Shown: one piece after another, positions 22,279 through 29,791 of the stretch
How positions within the stretch are numbered: the stretch's first letter is position 1
Layout: every line of letters begins with the position of its first letter
Assembly (NCBI GenBank): GCA_900546355.1
Contig: URCM01000028.1
Coordinates: 1-29,791, forward strand
Reading direction: 5' to 3'
Source of the DNA: an uncultured Bacteroides sp.
GTDB taxonomy: Bacteria > Bacteroidota > Bacteroidia > Bacteroidales > Bacteroidaceae
Length of the DNA: 29,791 nucleotides
The notes under the pieces: model-generated
Databases searched by the model: none
Seen by the model: the letters and a program-made list of their open reading frames with translations, nothing else
Told to the model about the DNA's origin: nothing
Program-made: the position numbers and the translations under genes

Positions 22279-22959
22279 ATGGACATTCAGACCAATTTAA
22301 AACAAGTGCTATCCGAACTGCCTTCCGGCGTACGGTTGGTAGCCGTATCCAAATTCCATCCCGCCGAAGCCATCCGGGAAGCATACGAGGCGGGACAACG
22401 GATTTTCGGCGAAAGCAAAGAACAAGAATTGTCCGAAAAACAAAAAGAACTACCTCCAGACATCGAATGGCATTTCATCGGACACTTGCAAACCAACAAG
22501 GTGAAATACATCGCTCCCTACATCGCCTTGATTCATGCGGTAGACTCGTATAAACTACTGACGGAAATCAACAAACAGGCCGCCAAGTGCAACCGTATCA
22601 TCCCTTGCCTGCTCGAAATACACATCGCGCAAGAAGAAAGCAAATACGGATTCACCCCCGAAGCCTGCCGTGACATGCTGGAAAAAGAAGAATGGAAACA
22701 ACTGGACCATGTGTGTATCGCCGGCGTCATGGGTATGGCTACCAATACCGATGATGAAACGCAAATAGAACAAGAATTCCATACCTTGAAAGCATTGTTC
22801 GACGAATGGAAACAAACTTTCTTCGCCAGCTGTCCCGACTTCAAGGAAATCTCGATGGGCATGTCGCATGACTATCCTATCGCCGTACGTGCCGGCAGTA
22901 CGATGGTACGTGTGGGAAGCAAAATATTCGGAGAAAGAGTTTACACCATTAATAAATAA
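22279..22959 (+). CDS. yggS: YggS-family pyridoxal phosphate homeostasis protein
   Basis: A 226-residue single-domain TIM-barrel PLP protein (PLPBP/YggS/YlmE). PLP-binding Lys25 lies in LVAVSKFHPAE, followed by AGQRIFGESKEQEL, WHFIGHLQTNKVKYI and, near the C-terminus, MSHDYPIAVRAGSTMVRVGS, which holds the phosphate. Family members carry PLP but have no known catalysis; they buffer free PLP and affect amino-acid metabolism. It sits between DUF4494 and a DHOD-like gene with gaps of 21 and 8 bp, so all three are surely co-transcribed. The family length (about 225-235) matches. Confidence 0.94.
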   Translation: MDIQTNLKQVLSELPSGVRLVAVSKFHPAEAIREAYEAGQRIFGESKEQELSEKQKELPPDIEWHFIGHLQTNKVKYIAPYIALIHAVDSYKLLTEINKQAAKCNRIIPCLLEIHIAQEESKYGFTPEACRDMLEKEEWKQLDHVCIAGVMGMATNTDDETQIEQEFHTLKALFDEWKQTFFASCPDFKEISMGMSHDYPIAVRAGSTMVRVGSKIFGERVYTINK

Positions 22960-22967
22960 GTACGATT

Positions 22968-23945
22968 ATGGCACCACTGAAAACCACCTTCGCAGGACTT
23001 GAGCTGAAAAGCCCTATCATCATCAGCAGTTCCGGACTGACCGACAGCCTGGAAAAAATCAAACGGTTAGAAGAAGCAGGCGCAGCCGCCGTCGTATTGA
23101 AATCGGTATTCGAAGAACAAATCAATGCACAAGCCGGAAGCATGAACGGATACGGTTCGCCTGAAGCCGATGATTACTTGAATGCTTACCTTCGTTCGCA
23201 CACGCTGAATAAGCATATCGAGCTGATTGAAGAAACCAAAAAGCAATGTTCCATCCCCGTTATCGCCAGCATCAACTGCTACAACAATAACGAATGGACA
23301 GACTTTGCCAAACTGATGGAAAAAGCTGGAGCCGACGCACTGGAAGTCAACATCCTTGCTCTACAGACCGATAAAAACTATATTCCGGGAAGCTTCGAAC
23401 AACATCACCTCAATATCTTACGCCATGTAAAGAATGAAGTGAAAATTCCGGTCATCATGAAGTTAGGAAATAATTTCACGAATCCAGTCACACTAATCGA
23501 CCAGTTGTATGCCAATGGCGCAGACGCAGCAGTGCTTTTCAACCGTTTCTACCAACCTGACTTCGATATCGAGCATTTAACTTTCTGCAATGCTCACGTG
23601 ATGAGTTCGGAATACGAACTTGCCGACCGCTTACGTTGGACTGCCATTGCCTCAGCAACCGTACCCCAACTGGATTACGCCGTTTCCGGAGGCGTGCACG
23701 ACGGGAAAGGAGTCATCAAAGCCATTTTAGCCGGAGCCTGTGCCGTAGAAATCTGTACAGCGGTTTACCTGCAAGGAGAAAAAGTCATCCAAGCCATGCT
23801 CGATGAATTAGCCCAATGGATGAAGAGCAAAAGCTTTGACAAACTGGCGCAATTCAAAGGCAAGATGAATGCGCAAGCAGCCGGTACCATCAACCCGTTC
23901 GAACGTACACAATTCATGAAATATTACAGTAACCACGAAGAATAA
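22968..23945 (+). CDS. Dihydroorotate dehydrogenase-like flavoprotein
   Basis: A 325-residue TIM-barrel protein related to class 1 dihydroorotate dehydrogenase. PIIISSSGLTDS, AAAVVLKSVFEEQI, IPVIASINCYNN, IPVIMKLGNNFTN, YAVSGGVHDGKGVIKAILAGA and VEICTAVYLQG trace the barrel and FMN-phosphate site. Where true class 1 enzymes have N(I/L)SCPN, with the catalytic Cys/Ser, this has EVNILALQTD (Asn128-Ala131), so the catalytic base seems absent. It is therefore better called DHOD-like than pyrD. It is 8 bp downstream of yggS. The substrate is unknown. Confidence 0.88.
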   Translation: MAPLKTTFAGLELKSPIIISSSGLTDSLEKIKRLEEAGAAAVVLKSVFEEQINAQAGSMNGYGSPEADDYLNAYLRSHTLNKHIELIEETKKQCSIPVIASINCYNNNEWTDFAKLMEKAGADALEVNILALQTDKNYIPGSFEQHHLNILRHVKNEVKIPVIMKLGNNFTNPVTLIDQLYANGADAAVLFNRFYQPDFDIEHLTFCNAHVMSSEYELADRLRWTAIASATVPQLDYAVSGGVHDGKGVIKAILAGACAVEICTAVYLQGEKVIQAMLDELAQWMKSKSFDKLAQFKGKMNAQAAGTINPFERTQFMKYYSNHEE

Positions 23946-23961
23946 CCATGTATTCTTTATC

Positions 23962-24027
23962 AAACGCGGAGACGCAAAAGCGCAAAGGATTATTTTGATG
24001 TCTTTACGCTTTTGCGTCTCTGCGTTT
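23962..24027. repeat. Dispersed-type hairpin with 26-bp arms
   Basis: Left arm 23962-23987 (starts AAACGCGGAGACGCAAAAG) and right arm 24002-24027 (ends TTTTGCGTCTCTGCGTTT) are reverse complements at 24 of 26 positions with a 14-base A/T-rich loop. It lies between the DHOD-like stop and the acyl ligase promoter. Palindromes of the AAACGCAGAGACGCAAAG type recur in many genomes; it could also serve as a terminator. Confidence 0.8.
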
Positions 24028-24059
24028 ATCACACAAACAAGAAAGAAATCGGTTTTTCC

Positions 24060-24091
24060 ATTGCACATATAAGAATAAAAGGATATATTTG
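24060..24091 (+). promoter_or_regulatory. Bacteroidetes-type promoter for the acyl ligase operon
   Basis: ATTG (24060-24063), 20 bp, then TATATTTG (24084-24091), a perfect -7 box 41 bp before the ATG at 24133. The -33 element differs from TTTG by one base. Confidence 0.65.
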
Positions 24092-24132
24092 CACATTATC
24101 GCACGATTTGTGCACCAAACAAACCCGAAAAT

Positions 24133-25791
24133 ATGGAAAAAAGTTTCTTAGCCTTCGTTGAGCAGAGCATCAAAAAGAATTGGGATCTTGATGCACTGAC
24201 CGATTACAAGGGTGCCACGTTGCAATACAAGGACTTGGCACGAAAGATAGAAAAGCTGCACATCCTACTGAAAGAAAGCGGAATACACGCAGGAGACAAA
24301 GTCGCTATCTGTGGGAGGAACAGTTCGCATTGGGGAGTAGCCTTTCTCGCCACCCTGACCTATGGCGCGGTGGCCGTCCCCATCCTGCATGAGTTTAAGG
24401 CAGACACCATCCATAACATCGTCAATCATAGTGACGCACGCTTGCTCTTCGTGGGAGACATGGCATGGGAAAGCCTGAATGAAACAGAAATGCCTCTTTT
24501 GGAAGGCATTATCTTAATGACCGACTTTACCTTATTGGTATGCCGAAGCAAACAGTTGGAATATGCACGCGAACATTTGAATGAATTGTTCGGCAAAAAA
24601 TATCCCCGCAATTTCCGGAAAGAACATGTATCTTATCGCCGCGATGAAGAAGAGGAACTGGCAGTTATCAATTATACATCAGGAACTACCAGCTTCTCGA
24701 AAGGAGTCATGTTGCCCTACCGCTCCCTTTGGTCGAACACGCAGTTTGCTTTCGAAGTGCTGCCGCTCCAGCCGGGCAATCGGGTGGTATCCATGCTCCC
24801 TATGACACACATGTACGGACTTGCCTTCGAGTTTTTATATGAAATCTGTTGCGGATGCCACGTCTACTTCCTCACCCGTATGCCCAGCCCGAAGATTATC
24901 GCGCAAGCGTTCACTGATGTAAAACCACACATCGTCATAGCCGTACCCTTGATTATCGAAAAGATTATCAAGAAAGGTGTATTGCCAAAAACGGAAACGC
25001 TCAAGATGAAAATGCTGATGAAACTTCCTATCATCAACAACAAAATCAACGAAGCCATACGTGAACTTCTTGTGAAGGGATTCGGCAGGCAATTTTATGA
25101 AATCATCGTAGGCGGAGCCGCATTCAATAGCGAAATAGAAACCTTCTTGAAAGGGCTTGACTTCCCCTACACCGTAGGCTACGGCATGACCGAATGCGGT
25201 CCGATTATCAGCTATGAGGATTGGAAAAACTTCCGTCCCGGCTCGTGCGGCAAAGCAGCTCCACGCATGGAAATACGCATAGACAGTCCCGATCCGCATT
25301 ATGTTGTAGGTGAAATACTGGTGCGAGGCGATAACGTCATGTTGGGCTACTACAAGAACCCTGAATCAACCGCCCAAGCCATCGATAAAGACGGCTGGCT
25401 ACATACGGGCGATTTAGGTATCATCGACACCGAAGGAAACCTTTTCATCAAAGGACGGAGCAAAAATATGTTACTCGGACCTTCGGGACAAAACATTTAT
25501 CCGGAAGAAATTGAAGAGCAACTGAATAACCTGCCATACGTAAACGAATGCCTGGTCATCCAGCAACGCGACAACAAACTGGCAGCCTTAGTCTATCCTG
25601 ATTTCGAAAGCGCATACGCACAAGGCCTGAGCGACAAAGACATCGAAACGAAAATGGAAGAAAACCGCACCATGCTGAATGCCGCCCTCCCATCGTATTC
25701 GCAAGTATCCGAAATCAGAATTTATCCTGAAGAGTTTGAAAAGACTCCTAAAAAGAGCATCAAACGCTTCTTATACCAAGACGTGAAATAA
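24133..25791 (+). CDS. AMP-forming acyl-CoA synthetase/ligase (long-chain fatty acid type)
   Basis: A 552-residue ANL-superfamily enzyme that would adenylate a carboxylic acid and transfer it to CoA or another thiol. The phosphate-binding loop is INYTSGTTSFSKGVML (about 179-193), the core motif YGMTECGPIISYEDW (about 353-367), the hinge region HTGDLGIIDTEGNLFIKGRS, then MLLGPSGQNIYPEEIEEQL, and the C-terminal catalytic Lys is in EKTPKKSIKRF. The form resembles bacterial long-chain fatty acyl-CoA ligases, though the usual length is nearer 600. It lacks a signal peptide. The next gene, a secreted repeat protein, begins 9 bp after its stop, so the two are co-transcribed. The acyl substrate is not predictable. 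Confidence 0.9.
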   Translation: MEKSFLAFVEQSIKKNWDLDALTDYKGATLQYKDLARKIEKLHILLKESGIHAGDKVAICGRNSSHWGVAFLATLTYGAVAVPILHEFKADTIHNIVNHSDARLLFVGDMAWESLNETEMPLLEGIILMTDFTLLVCRSKQLEYAREHLNELFGKKYPRNFRKEHVSYRRDEEEELAVINYTSGTTSFSKGVMLPYRSLWSNTQFAFEVLPLQPGNRVVSMLPMTHMYGLAFEFLYEICCGCHVYFLTRMPSPKIIAQAFTDVKPHIVIAVPLIIEKIIKKGVLPKTETLKMKMLMKLPIINNKINEAIRELLVKGFGRQFYEIIVGGAAFNSEIETFLKGLDFPYTVGYGMTECGPIISYEDWKNFRPGSCGKAAPRMEIRIDSPDPHYVVGEILVRGDNVMLGYYKNPESTAQAIDKDGWLHTGDLGIIDTEGNLFIKGRSKNMLLGPSGQNIYPEEIEEQLNNLPYVNECLVIQQRDNKLAALVYPDFESAYAQGLSDKDIETKMEENRTMLNAALPSYSQVSEIRIYPEEFEKTPKKSIKRFLYQDVK

Positions 25792-25800
25792 AGACAACGC

Positions 25801-27054
25801 ATGAAACTGAACCTTATCATGGCAGGCTTTGTAAGTGCCTGCCTGCTTTTCGCTACCGCATCTCCCCTGCAAGCACAATCGCGCCATAAAAGGGAACTGA
25901 AAAAAAGAGTCAATCTCGCATTGAATGTCACCAATAAGAAAAAACTGCCTCCGCGCACTTACCTGAATCTCGGGCTGCTCAGCAATTACGATTACCTGAG
26001 CGGAATAGGAATCAACGCCTTGTCCAGTGTAACCCACTTCCATTCGAAAGGATTCCAAGTAGCGGGGCTTACCAATATCACAGGCCTAAACACGGCAGGC
26101 TTCCAGCTTTCGGGTATCGCCAATGTTACGGGCGGAAACGCAAAAGGTATCTTATTGGGCGGCTTGATGAATATCTGCGGAAGGGACATGAACGGGTTCG
26201 CCTTCTCAGGTATCGGAAATATGAGCGCCAAAAACAACCGGGGATTCATCATCGGCGGACTGACCAATATCCATAGTGGCAATTCGGCAGGCATGATGTT
26301 GTCGGGCATAGCCAATGTCACACGGCAAACTCAAAGCGGACTGATGGTTGGCGGGCTGATGAATGCCAGCGGCGACACATTAAAAGGAGTACAGCTGGCT
26401 TCTTTAACCAACATAGCCGGGAAGGCAAACAACGGCGTACAAATATCTGCATTAAGCAACATCACCGTAGCCAACAGAGGGATGCAAATGGCATTATGCA
26501 ACTACAGTGCTGAAAACAAAGGCGTGCAAATAGGATTCGCCAATTTATCCGGGAAAGGCCGTAAAGGCTTGCAATTCGGGTTGTTCAACCTAAGTGCCGA
26601 CAGCCTTGTCCATCAAATCGGATGTGTCAACATTTCACCCCGTACGCATATCCAACTACTCATCTCAAGCGGGAACTTGAACAAAGCCAATGTAGCGGTA
26701 CGGTTCAAGAATAAATGCACCTATACCGAACTGGGTGGAGGAGCTTATTTCTTCAACCTCGACCACGACCTTTCAGCTTCCGCCTTTTATCGGGCCGGAG
26801 TTTATTATCCGCTTTGCAGCCGACTGGAAATCAGTGCCGACGCCAGCTATTATCACATCGAAACATTGGACAACAAGCACAAAGGCTATCCGGCACGTGT
26901 TTACGCCCTACAACCTCGTCTGAACTTAGAATTCCGACTTAGCCGCAAAGTAGGCGTCTTCGCATCGGGAGGGTATGCTTGGACAAGGCAATACGGACAT
27001 AACCACACGTTCGACCATAAAGGCACATTCGAAGCAGGCATCGTATTGTTTTAA
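25801..27054 (+). CDS. Secreted LA_2272-type surface repeat protein
   Basis: A 417-residue protein with a signal peptide (about 1-26, ending SPLQAQS). Residues about 84-270 are roughly twelve tandem repeats of 14-16 residues with the pattern G-phi-x-phi-x-G-(L/I)-x-N-(I/V), for example GFQLSGIANVTGGNAK, GILLGGLMNICGRDMN, GFIIGGLTNIHSGNSA and GLMVGGLMNASGDTLK. The C-terminal ~130 residues alternate polar and hydrophobic positions and end in GIVLF with a terminal aromatic, suggesting outer-membrane beta strands. This matches the LA_2272 surface-repeat family, of unknown function. The 9-bp gap to the acyl ligase implies co-expression. Outer-membrane location is inferred. Confidence 0.75.
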   Translation: MKLNLIMAGFVSACLLFATASPLQAQSRHKRELKKRVNLALNVTNKKKLPPRTYLNLGLLSNYDYLSGIGINALSSVTHFHSKGFQVAGLTNITGLNTAGFQLSGIANVTGGNAKGILLGGLMNICGRDMNGFAFSGIGNMSAKNNRGFIIGGLTNIHSGNSAGMMLSGIANVTRQTQSGLMVGGLMNASGDTLKGVQLASLTNIAGKANNGVQISALSNITVANRGMQMALCNYSAENKGVQIGFANLSGKGRKGLQFGLFNLSADSLVHQIGCVNISPRTHIQLLISSGNLNKANVAVRFKNKCTYTELGGGAYFFNLDHDLSASAFYRAGVYYPLCSRLEISADASYYHIETLDNKHKGYPARVYALQPRLNLEFRLSRKVGVFASGGYAWTRQYGHNHTFDHKGTFEAGIVLF

Positions 27055-27126
27055 CTATTTTGAAAGAAAATCGCGACAGGACCACATCTTTTTGTCACAA
27101 ATAGTAGGACATAAACAATAATTCGC

Positions 27127-27134
27127 TATTTTTG
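27127..27134 (+). promoter_or_regulatory. -7 box for the his operon
   Basis: TATTTTTG matches TAnnTTTG perfectly, 24 bp before hisH. No TTTG at the proper distance; the nearest (27091) is too far. I saw no his leader peptide or attenuator upstream. Confidence 0.5.
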
Positions 27135-27158
27135 CAAAAACTATAAACACAACCATAG

Positions 27159-27755
27159 ATGAAGATAGCGATTATCAAATACAACGCAGGAAATATTTTT
27201 TCGGTAGACTATGCCTTACGCCGACTGGGGATAGAACCTGTCATAACCGCCGACAAAGAAACCATACGCCAAGCAGACAGGGTCATCTTCCCCGGTGTAG
27301 GCGAAGCGCGAAACACGATGGAATACCTCCGTGCCTGCCAGTTGGACCGATTGATAATAGACTTGAAGCAACCCGTCCTGGGTATCTGCTTAGGTATGCA
27401 ATTAATGTGCCGCCATTCAGAAGAAGGAAACGTAACGTGTTTGGGCATTTTTGACAGCGACGTAAAACGATTCCAGCCAGAACGCCACGAAGACAAGGTA
27501 CCCCACATGGGCTGGAATACCATCCAATGCCGGGACAAAAACCTGTTCGGCGGTTTCGATAAAGAAGAGTTCGTTTATTTCGTACATAGTTATTACGTAC
27601 CGCTGAACGATTTTACCGCAGCCCAGACCGACTACATTTTACCTTTTAGCTCGGCTCTGCATAAAGACAATTTCTACGCCACACAATTCCATCCCGAAAA
27701 GAGCGGAAAGGCAGGCGAACGTATTTTACAAAACTTTTTAAACCTTACCGATTGA
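27159..27755 (+). CDS. hisH: Imidazole glycerol phosphate synthase, glutaminase subunit HisH
   Basis: A 198-residue class I glutamine amidotransferase that supplies ammonia to HisF for making imidazole glycerol phosphate and AICAR. The start IAIIKYNAGNIFSV, the nucleophile elbow LGICLGMQL with Cys77, and QFHPEKSG with His178 and Glu180 form the catalytic triad. The oxyanion-side motif FPGVGEARNTM is also present. It is first of the visible his genes, and its TGA is one base from the hisA ATG. Length is normal (about 200). Confidence 0.96.
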   Translation: MKIAIIKYNAGNIFSVDYALRRLGIEPVITADKETIRQADRVIFPGVGEARNTMEYLRACQLDRLIIDLKQPVLGICLGMQLMCRHSEEGNVTCLGIFDSDVKRFQPERHEDKVPHMGWNTIQCRDKNLFGGFDKEEFVYFVHSYYVPLNDFTAAQTDYILPFSSALHKDNFYATQFHPEKSGKAGERILQNFLNLTD

Positions 27756-27756
27756 C

Positions 27757-28476
27757 ATGATAGAACTGATTCCCGCCATCGATATCATCGACGGAAAATG
27801 CGTCCGCCTTTCGCAGGGCGATTATCATACGAAAAAGGTGTACAACGAAAATCCGCTGGAAGTAGCCAAAGAGTTTGAAGCGTACGGCATACACCGGCTT
27901 CATGTCGTGGACCTGGATGGCGCCGCATCCCAACACGTAGTAAACTACCGCACCTTGGAACAGATTGCTTCCCGAACCTCACTCATCATCGATTTCGGAG
28001 GAGGTATCAAAACTTCAGGCGATATCGAGATTGCTTTCGATAGTGGAGCCGAAATGGTCACCTTAGGAAGCGTAGCGGTAAAAAGCCCCGAGTTGTTCGA
28101 CGAATGGCTCCGGCAATACGGAAGCGGAAAAGTGATTTTAGGAGCCGACGTAAAAGACAACCGCATCGCCATCAACGGCTGGAAAGAAGAAAGTCCGATA
28201 GAACTGATGCCGTTCTTAAACGATTATATAAAGAAAGGAGTAACCAAAGTACTTTGTACCGACATCAACCGCGACGGAATGCTGGAAGGGCCGGCACTCA
28301 CACTTTACCAGAACATCATGAAAGCCCATCCCGAATTGCACCTGATAGCCAGCGGAGGTATCAGTTCCTTGGATGACATTCTCAAGCTGGACGAAGCCGG
28401 AATCCCCGCGGTAGTTTTCGGGAAAGCCCTCTATGAAGGCCGCATTTCCTTGAAAGACTTGAGCCGGTATATATAA
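27757..28476 (+). CDS. hisA: ProFAR isomerase HisA
   Basis: A 239-residue TIM barrel that isomerises ProFAR to PRFAR in histidine synthesis. LIPAIDIIDGKCVRL carries the catalytic base Asp9, LHVVDLDGA follows, FGGGIKTSGDIE is the first phosphate loop, and CTDINRDGMLEGP holds the second catalytic Asp; ASGGISSLDD and VFGKALYEGRISL complete the second phosphate site. The half-barrel duplication typical of HisA/HisF is visible. It lies one base after hisH. The next gene, hisF, is separated by an unusually long 143 bp holding a possible hairpin. Confidence 0.96.
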   Translation: MIELIPAIDIIDGKCVRLSQGDYHTKKVYNENPLEVAKEFEAYGIHRLHVVDLDGAASQHVVNYRTLEQIASRTSLIIDFGGGIKTSGDIEIAFDSGAEMVTLGSVAVKSPELFDEWLRQYGSGKVILGADVKDNRIAINGWKEESPIELMPFLNDYIKKGVTKVLCTDINRDGMLEGPALTLYQNIMKAHPELHLIASGGISSLDDILKLDEAGIPAVVFGKALYEGRISLKDLSRYI

Positions 28477-28500
28477 GTATACATACCCAAACAATTAATA

Positions 28501-28589
28501 ATTCACCCCAAAGGACACAGAAGCATACAGTGCTTTTTTTAATTTCAACTCTTAAATGGCCTGTAACCTCCTGTATATTCTGGGTGAAT
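28501..28589. repeat. Inverted-repeat-bounded insert between hisA and hisF
   Basis: ATTCACCC (28501-28508) and GGGTGAAT (28582-28589) are perfect 8-bp inverted repeats bounding 89 bp in an otherwise tight operon. The inside encodes nothing I recognise. It might be a small mobile remnant or an intercistronic structure. Confidence 0.35.
28521..28540 (+). terminator. Weak terminator-like hairpin between hisA and hisF
   Basis: AAGCA-TACAG-TGCTT followed directly by further T residues (28536-28540). The stem is only 5 bp, so termination would be partial at best; a polarity or processing site is equally possible. Confidence 0.3.
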
Positions 28590-28619
28590 GAATAATTCTA
28601 TATGAAAGGAACACATGCC

Positions 28620-29375
28620 ATGTTAGCAAAACGAATCATACCGTGTCTGGACATCAAAAACGGACAAACTGTGAAAGGAACCAATTTCGTCAACTTGCGC
28701 GAAGCGGGTGATCCGGTAGAACTGGGCCAGCTATATAGTGCCCAAGGCGCCGATGAACTGGTCTACCTGGATATTACCGCCAGCCACGAAGGACGAAAAA
28801 CCTTTACCGACCTGGTGAAACGCATCGCCGCCTACATCAACATTCCGTTTACCGTAGGCGGAGGTATCCACGAACTGAGTGATGTAGACCGTTTACTCAA
28901 TGCGGGAGCCGATAAAGTTTCTGTCAATTCCGCCGCTATCCGCACACCCGGACTTATAGACGACATTGCCCGCCATTTCGGCTCACAAGTATGTGTCGTG
29001 GCTATCGATGCCCGCCAAACGCCGCAAGGCTGGAAATGCTACTTGAACGGAGGACGGATAGAAACCGGCAAAGACCTCTTCGACTGGGCGCACGAAGCCA
29101 ACGAACGGGGTGCGGGAGAAATACTGTTCACCAGTATGGACCACGACGGAGTGAAAAACGGATACGCCAACGAAGCACTGGCAACATTGAGCGACACGTT
29201 GACCATCCCCGTCATCGCTTCGGGAGGAGCCGGAACGAAAGAGCATTTCAAAGATGCGTTCATCCAAGGGAAAGCAGATGCGGCACTGGCAGCAAGTGTA
29301 TTCCATTTCAGCGAAATACCAATCCCCGAACTAAAGGCATACCTTCGTACTGAGGGAATTAACGTAAGAATGTAA
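28620..29375 (+). CDS. hisF: Imidazole glycerol phosphate synthase, cyclase subunit HisF
   Basis: A 252-residue TIM barrel that joins PRFAR with ammonia from His[16 protein letters not shown] contains catalytic Asp11. Other motifs are [41 protein letters not shown] with catalytic Asp130, [12 protein letters not shown] and [11 protein letters not shown] start at the ATG at 28620, giving the universal MLAKRIIPC terminus; an in-frame ATG at 28602 adds six residues and covers the AAAGGA ribosome site. It lies 143 bp after hisA and 30 bp before hisI. Confidence 0.96.
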   Translation: MLAKRIIPCLDIKNGQTVKGTNFVNLREAGDPVELGQLYSAQGADELVYLDITASHEGRKTFTDLVKRIAAYINIPFTVGGGIHELSDVDRLLNAGADKVSVNSAAIRTPGLIDDIARHFGSQVCVVAIDARQTPQGWKCYLNGGRIETGKDLFDWAHEANERGAGEILFTSMDHDGVKNGYANEALATLSDTLTIPVIASGGAGTKEHFKDAFIQGKADAALAASVFHFSEIPIPELKAYLRTEGINVRM

Positions 29376-29405
29376 TTGATTATAGAACTAAAAACAAGAA
29401 CGAAC

Positions 29406-29791
29406 ATGCAACCCGATTTCGACAAAATGGATGGATTAGTCCCCGCTATCATCCAAGACAACAATACCCAAAAAGTGCTCATGTTAGGATTCATGAACCA
29501 AGAGGCCTACGAGAAAACCCTGGCAACAGGCAAAGTCACCTTCTTCAGCCGAACCAAACAACGCTTGTGGACAAAAGGCGAAACCAGCGGGAATTTTCTC
29601 GAAGTAGTATCCGTCAAGAGCGATTGTGACAACGATACCTTGCTTGTCCAAGTACACCCGACGGGACCCGTATGCCACACAGGAACCGATACCTGCTGGG
29701 GTGAAAAAAACGAACAGGACATCCTGTTCCTGAAAGAATTGCAAGACTTCATCGACAAACGTCACGAAGAAATGCCGGAAAACTCCTACAC
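29406..29791 (+). CDS. hisI: Phosphoribosyl-AMP cyclohydrolase, probably bifunctional HisIE (3' end outside window)
   Basis: The gene runs off the window after about 128 codons with no stop. The HisI domain (about 8-100) hydrolyses PR-AMP to Pro[36 protein letters not shown], the metal-binding KSDCDND (Asp73, Cys74, Asp75) and [12 protein letters not shown] (Cys90, His91, Cys97) are all present. The sequence after residue 105 ([20 protein letters not shown]) looks like the start of a HisE pyrophosphohydrolase domain, as expected for the fused HisIE of Bacteroides, but HisE is not visible. It lies 30 bp after hisF. Confidence 0.92.
   Translation, partial: MQPDFDKMDGLVPAIIQDNNTQKVLMLGFMNQEAYEKTLATGKVTFFSRTKQRLWTKGETSGNFLEVVSVKSDCDNDTLLVQVHPTGPVCHTGTDTCWGEKNEQDILFLKELQDFIDKRHEEMPENSY

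Noticed and set aside
22968..23945. Naming this gene pyrD
   Set aside because: The class 1 catalytic loop lacks Cys/Ser, so function as dihydroorotate dehydrogenase is not supported.

Overview
This window is chromosomal DNA from a member of the Bacteroidales, most likely a gut Bacteroidaceae (Bacteroides/Phocaeicola-like). Three things point there. Several genes are preceded by the Bacteroidetes -33/-7 promoter pattern (TTTG or CTTG, about 20 bp, then TAnnTTTG) with weak Shine-Dalgarno sites. Several gene families are typical of the group (DUF4494, BF3164-like propeller, SPFH followed by an Arc-like protein, LA_2272-type surface repeats). The secreted glycosidases also fit. The species cannot be fixed from the sequence alone. 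I saw no rRNA, tRNA, CRISPR array, integrase or intact transposase.

Layout. 1-710 holds a decayed membrane-anchored regulator next to a 23-bp repeat. From 731 to 16090 every gene is on the minus strand. Read in the direction of transcription these are: murF; a three-gene carbohydrate-degradation cluster (GH30 enzyme, seven-bladed beta-propeller of lyase type, GH105-DUF2264 fusion); the 3' remnant of a BF3164-like propeller gene; a radical SAM DNA-repair-type protein; an Nramp metal transporter; a HAD phosphatase; panB; an MFS transporter; ettA; and a histidine phosphatase. From 16245 to 17481 an SPFH membrane protein and a ribbon-helix-helix protein lie on the plus strand, convergent with a LolC/E-type permease and an aminotransferase (17775-20229, minus). 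From 20441 to the end everything is on the plus strand: a fucose-isomerase-like protein, a DUF4494/YggS/DHOD-like operon, an AMP-forming acyl ligase with a secreted repeat protein, and the histidine genes hisH-hisA-hisF-hisI(E), the last running off the window.

How the genes work together. The clearest functional unit is 9207-14711. All three proteins have signal peptides. The propeller resembles uronate-cleaving lyases, GH105 removes the unsaturated uronate that a lyase leaves, DUF2264 has been linked to glucuronidases, and GH30 cleaves beta-linked backbones. Together they suggest attack on a glucuronate/rhamnose-decorated glycan such as an arabinogalactan side chain (or, less likely, an ulvan-like polymer), with no SusC/SusD pair in view. 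That substrate is inference. The histidine genes form an ordinary biosynthetic operon; panB and murF are housekeeping.

The most unusual DNA is between genes: a nine-copy heptamer array abutting a start codon with a GC-rich hairpin beyond it; a three-armed element that can form mutually exclusive hairpins; three identical palindromes at exactly 23-bp spacing; a roughly 100-bp inverted-repeat element whose end recurs beside the decayed gene at the left edge; and a 26-bp-armed hairpin before the acyl ligase. No gap between genes exceeds 300 bases.
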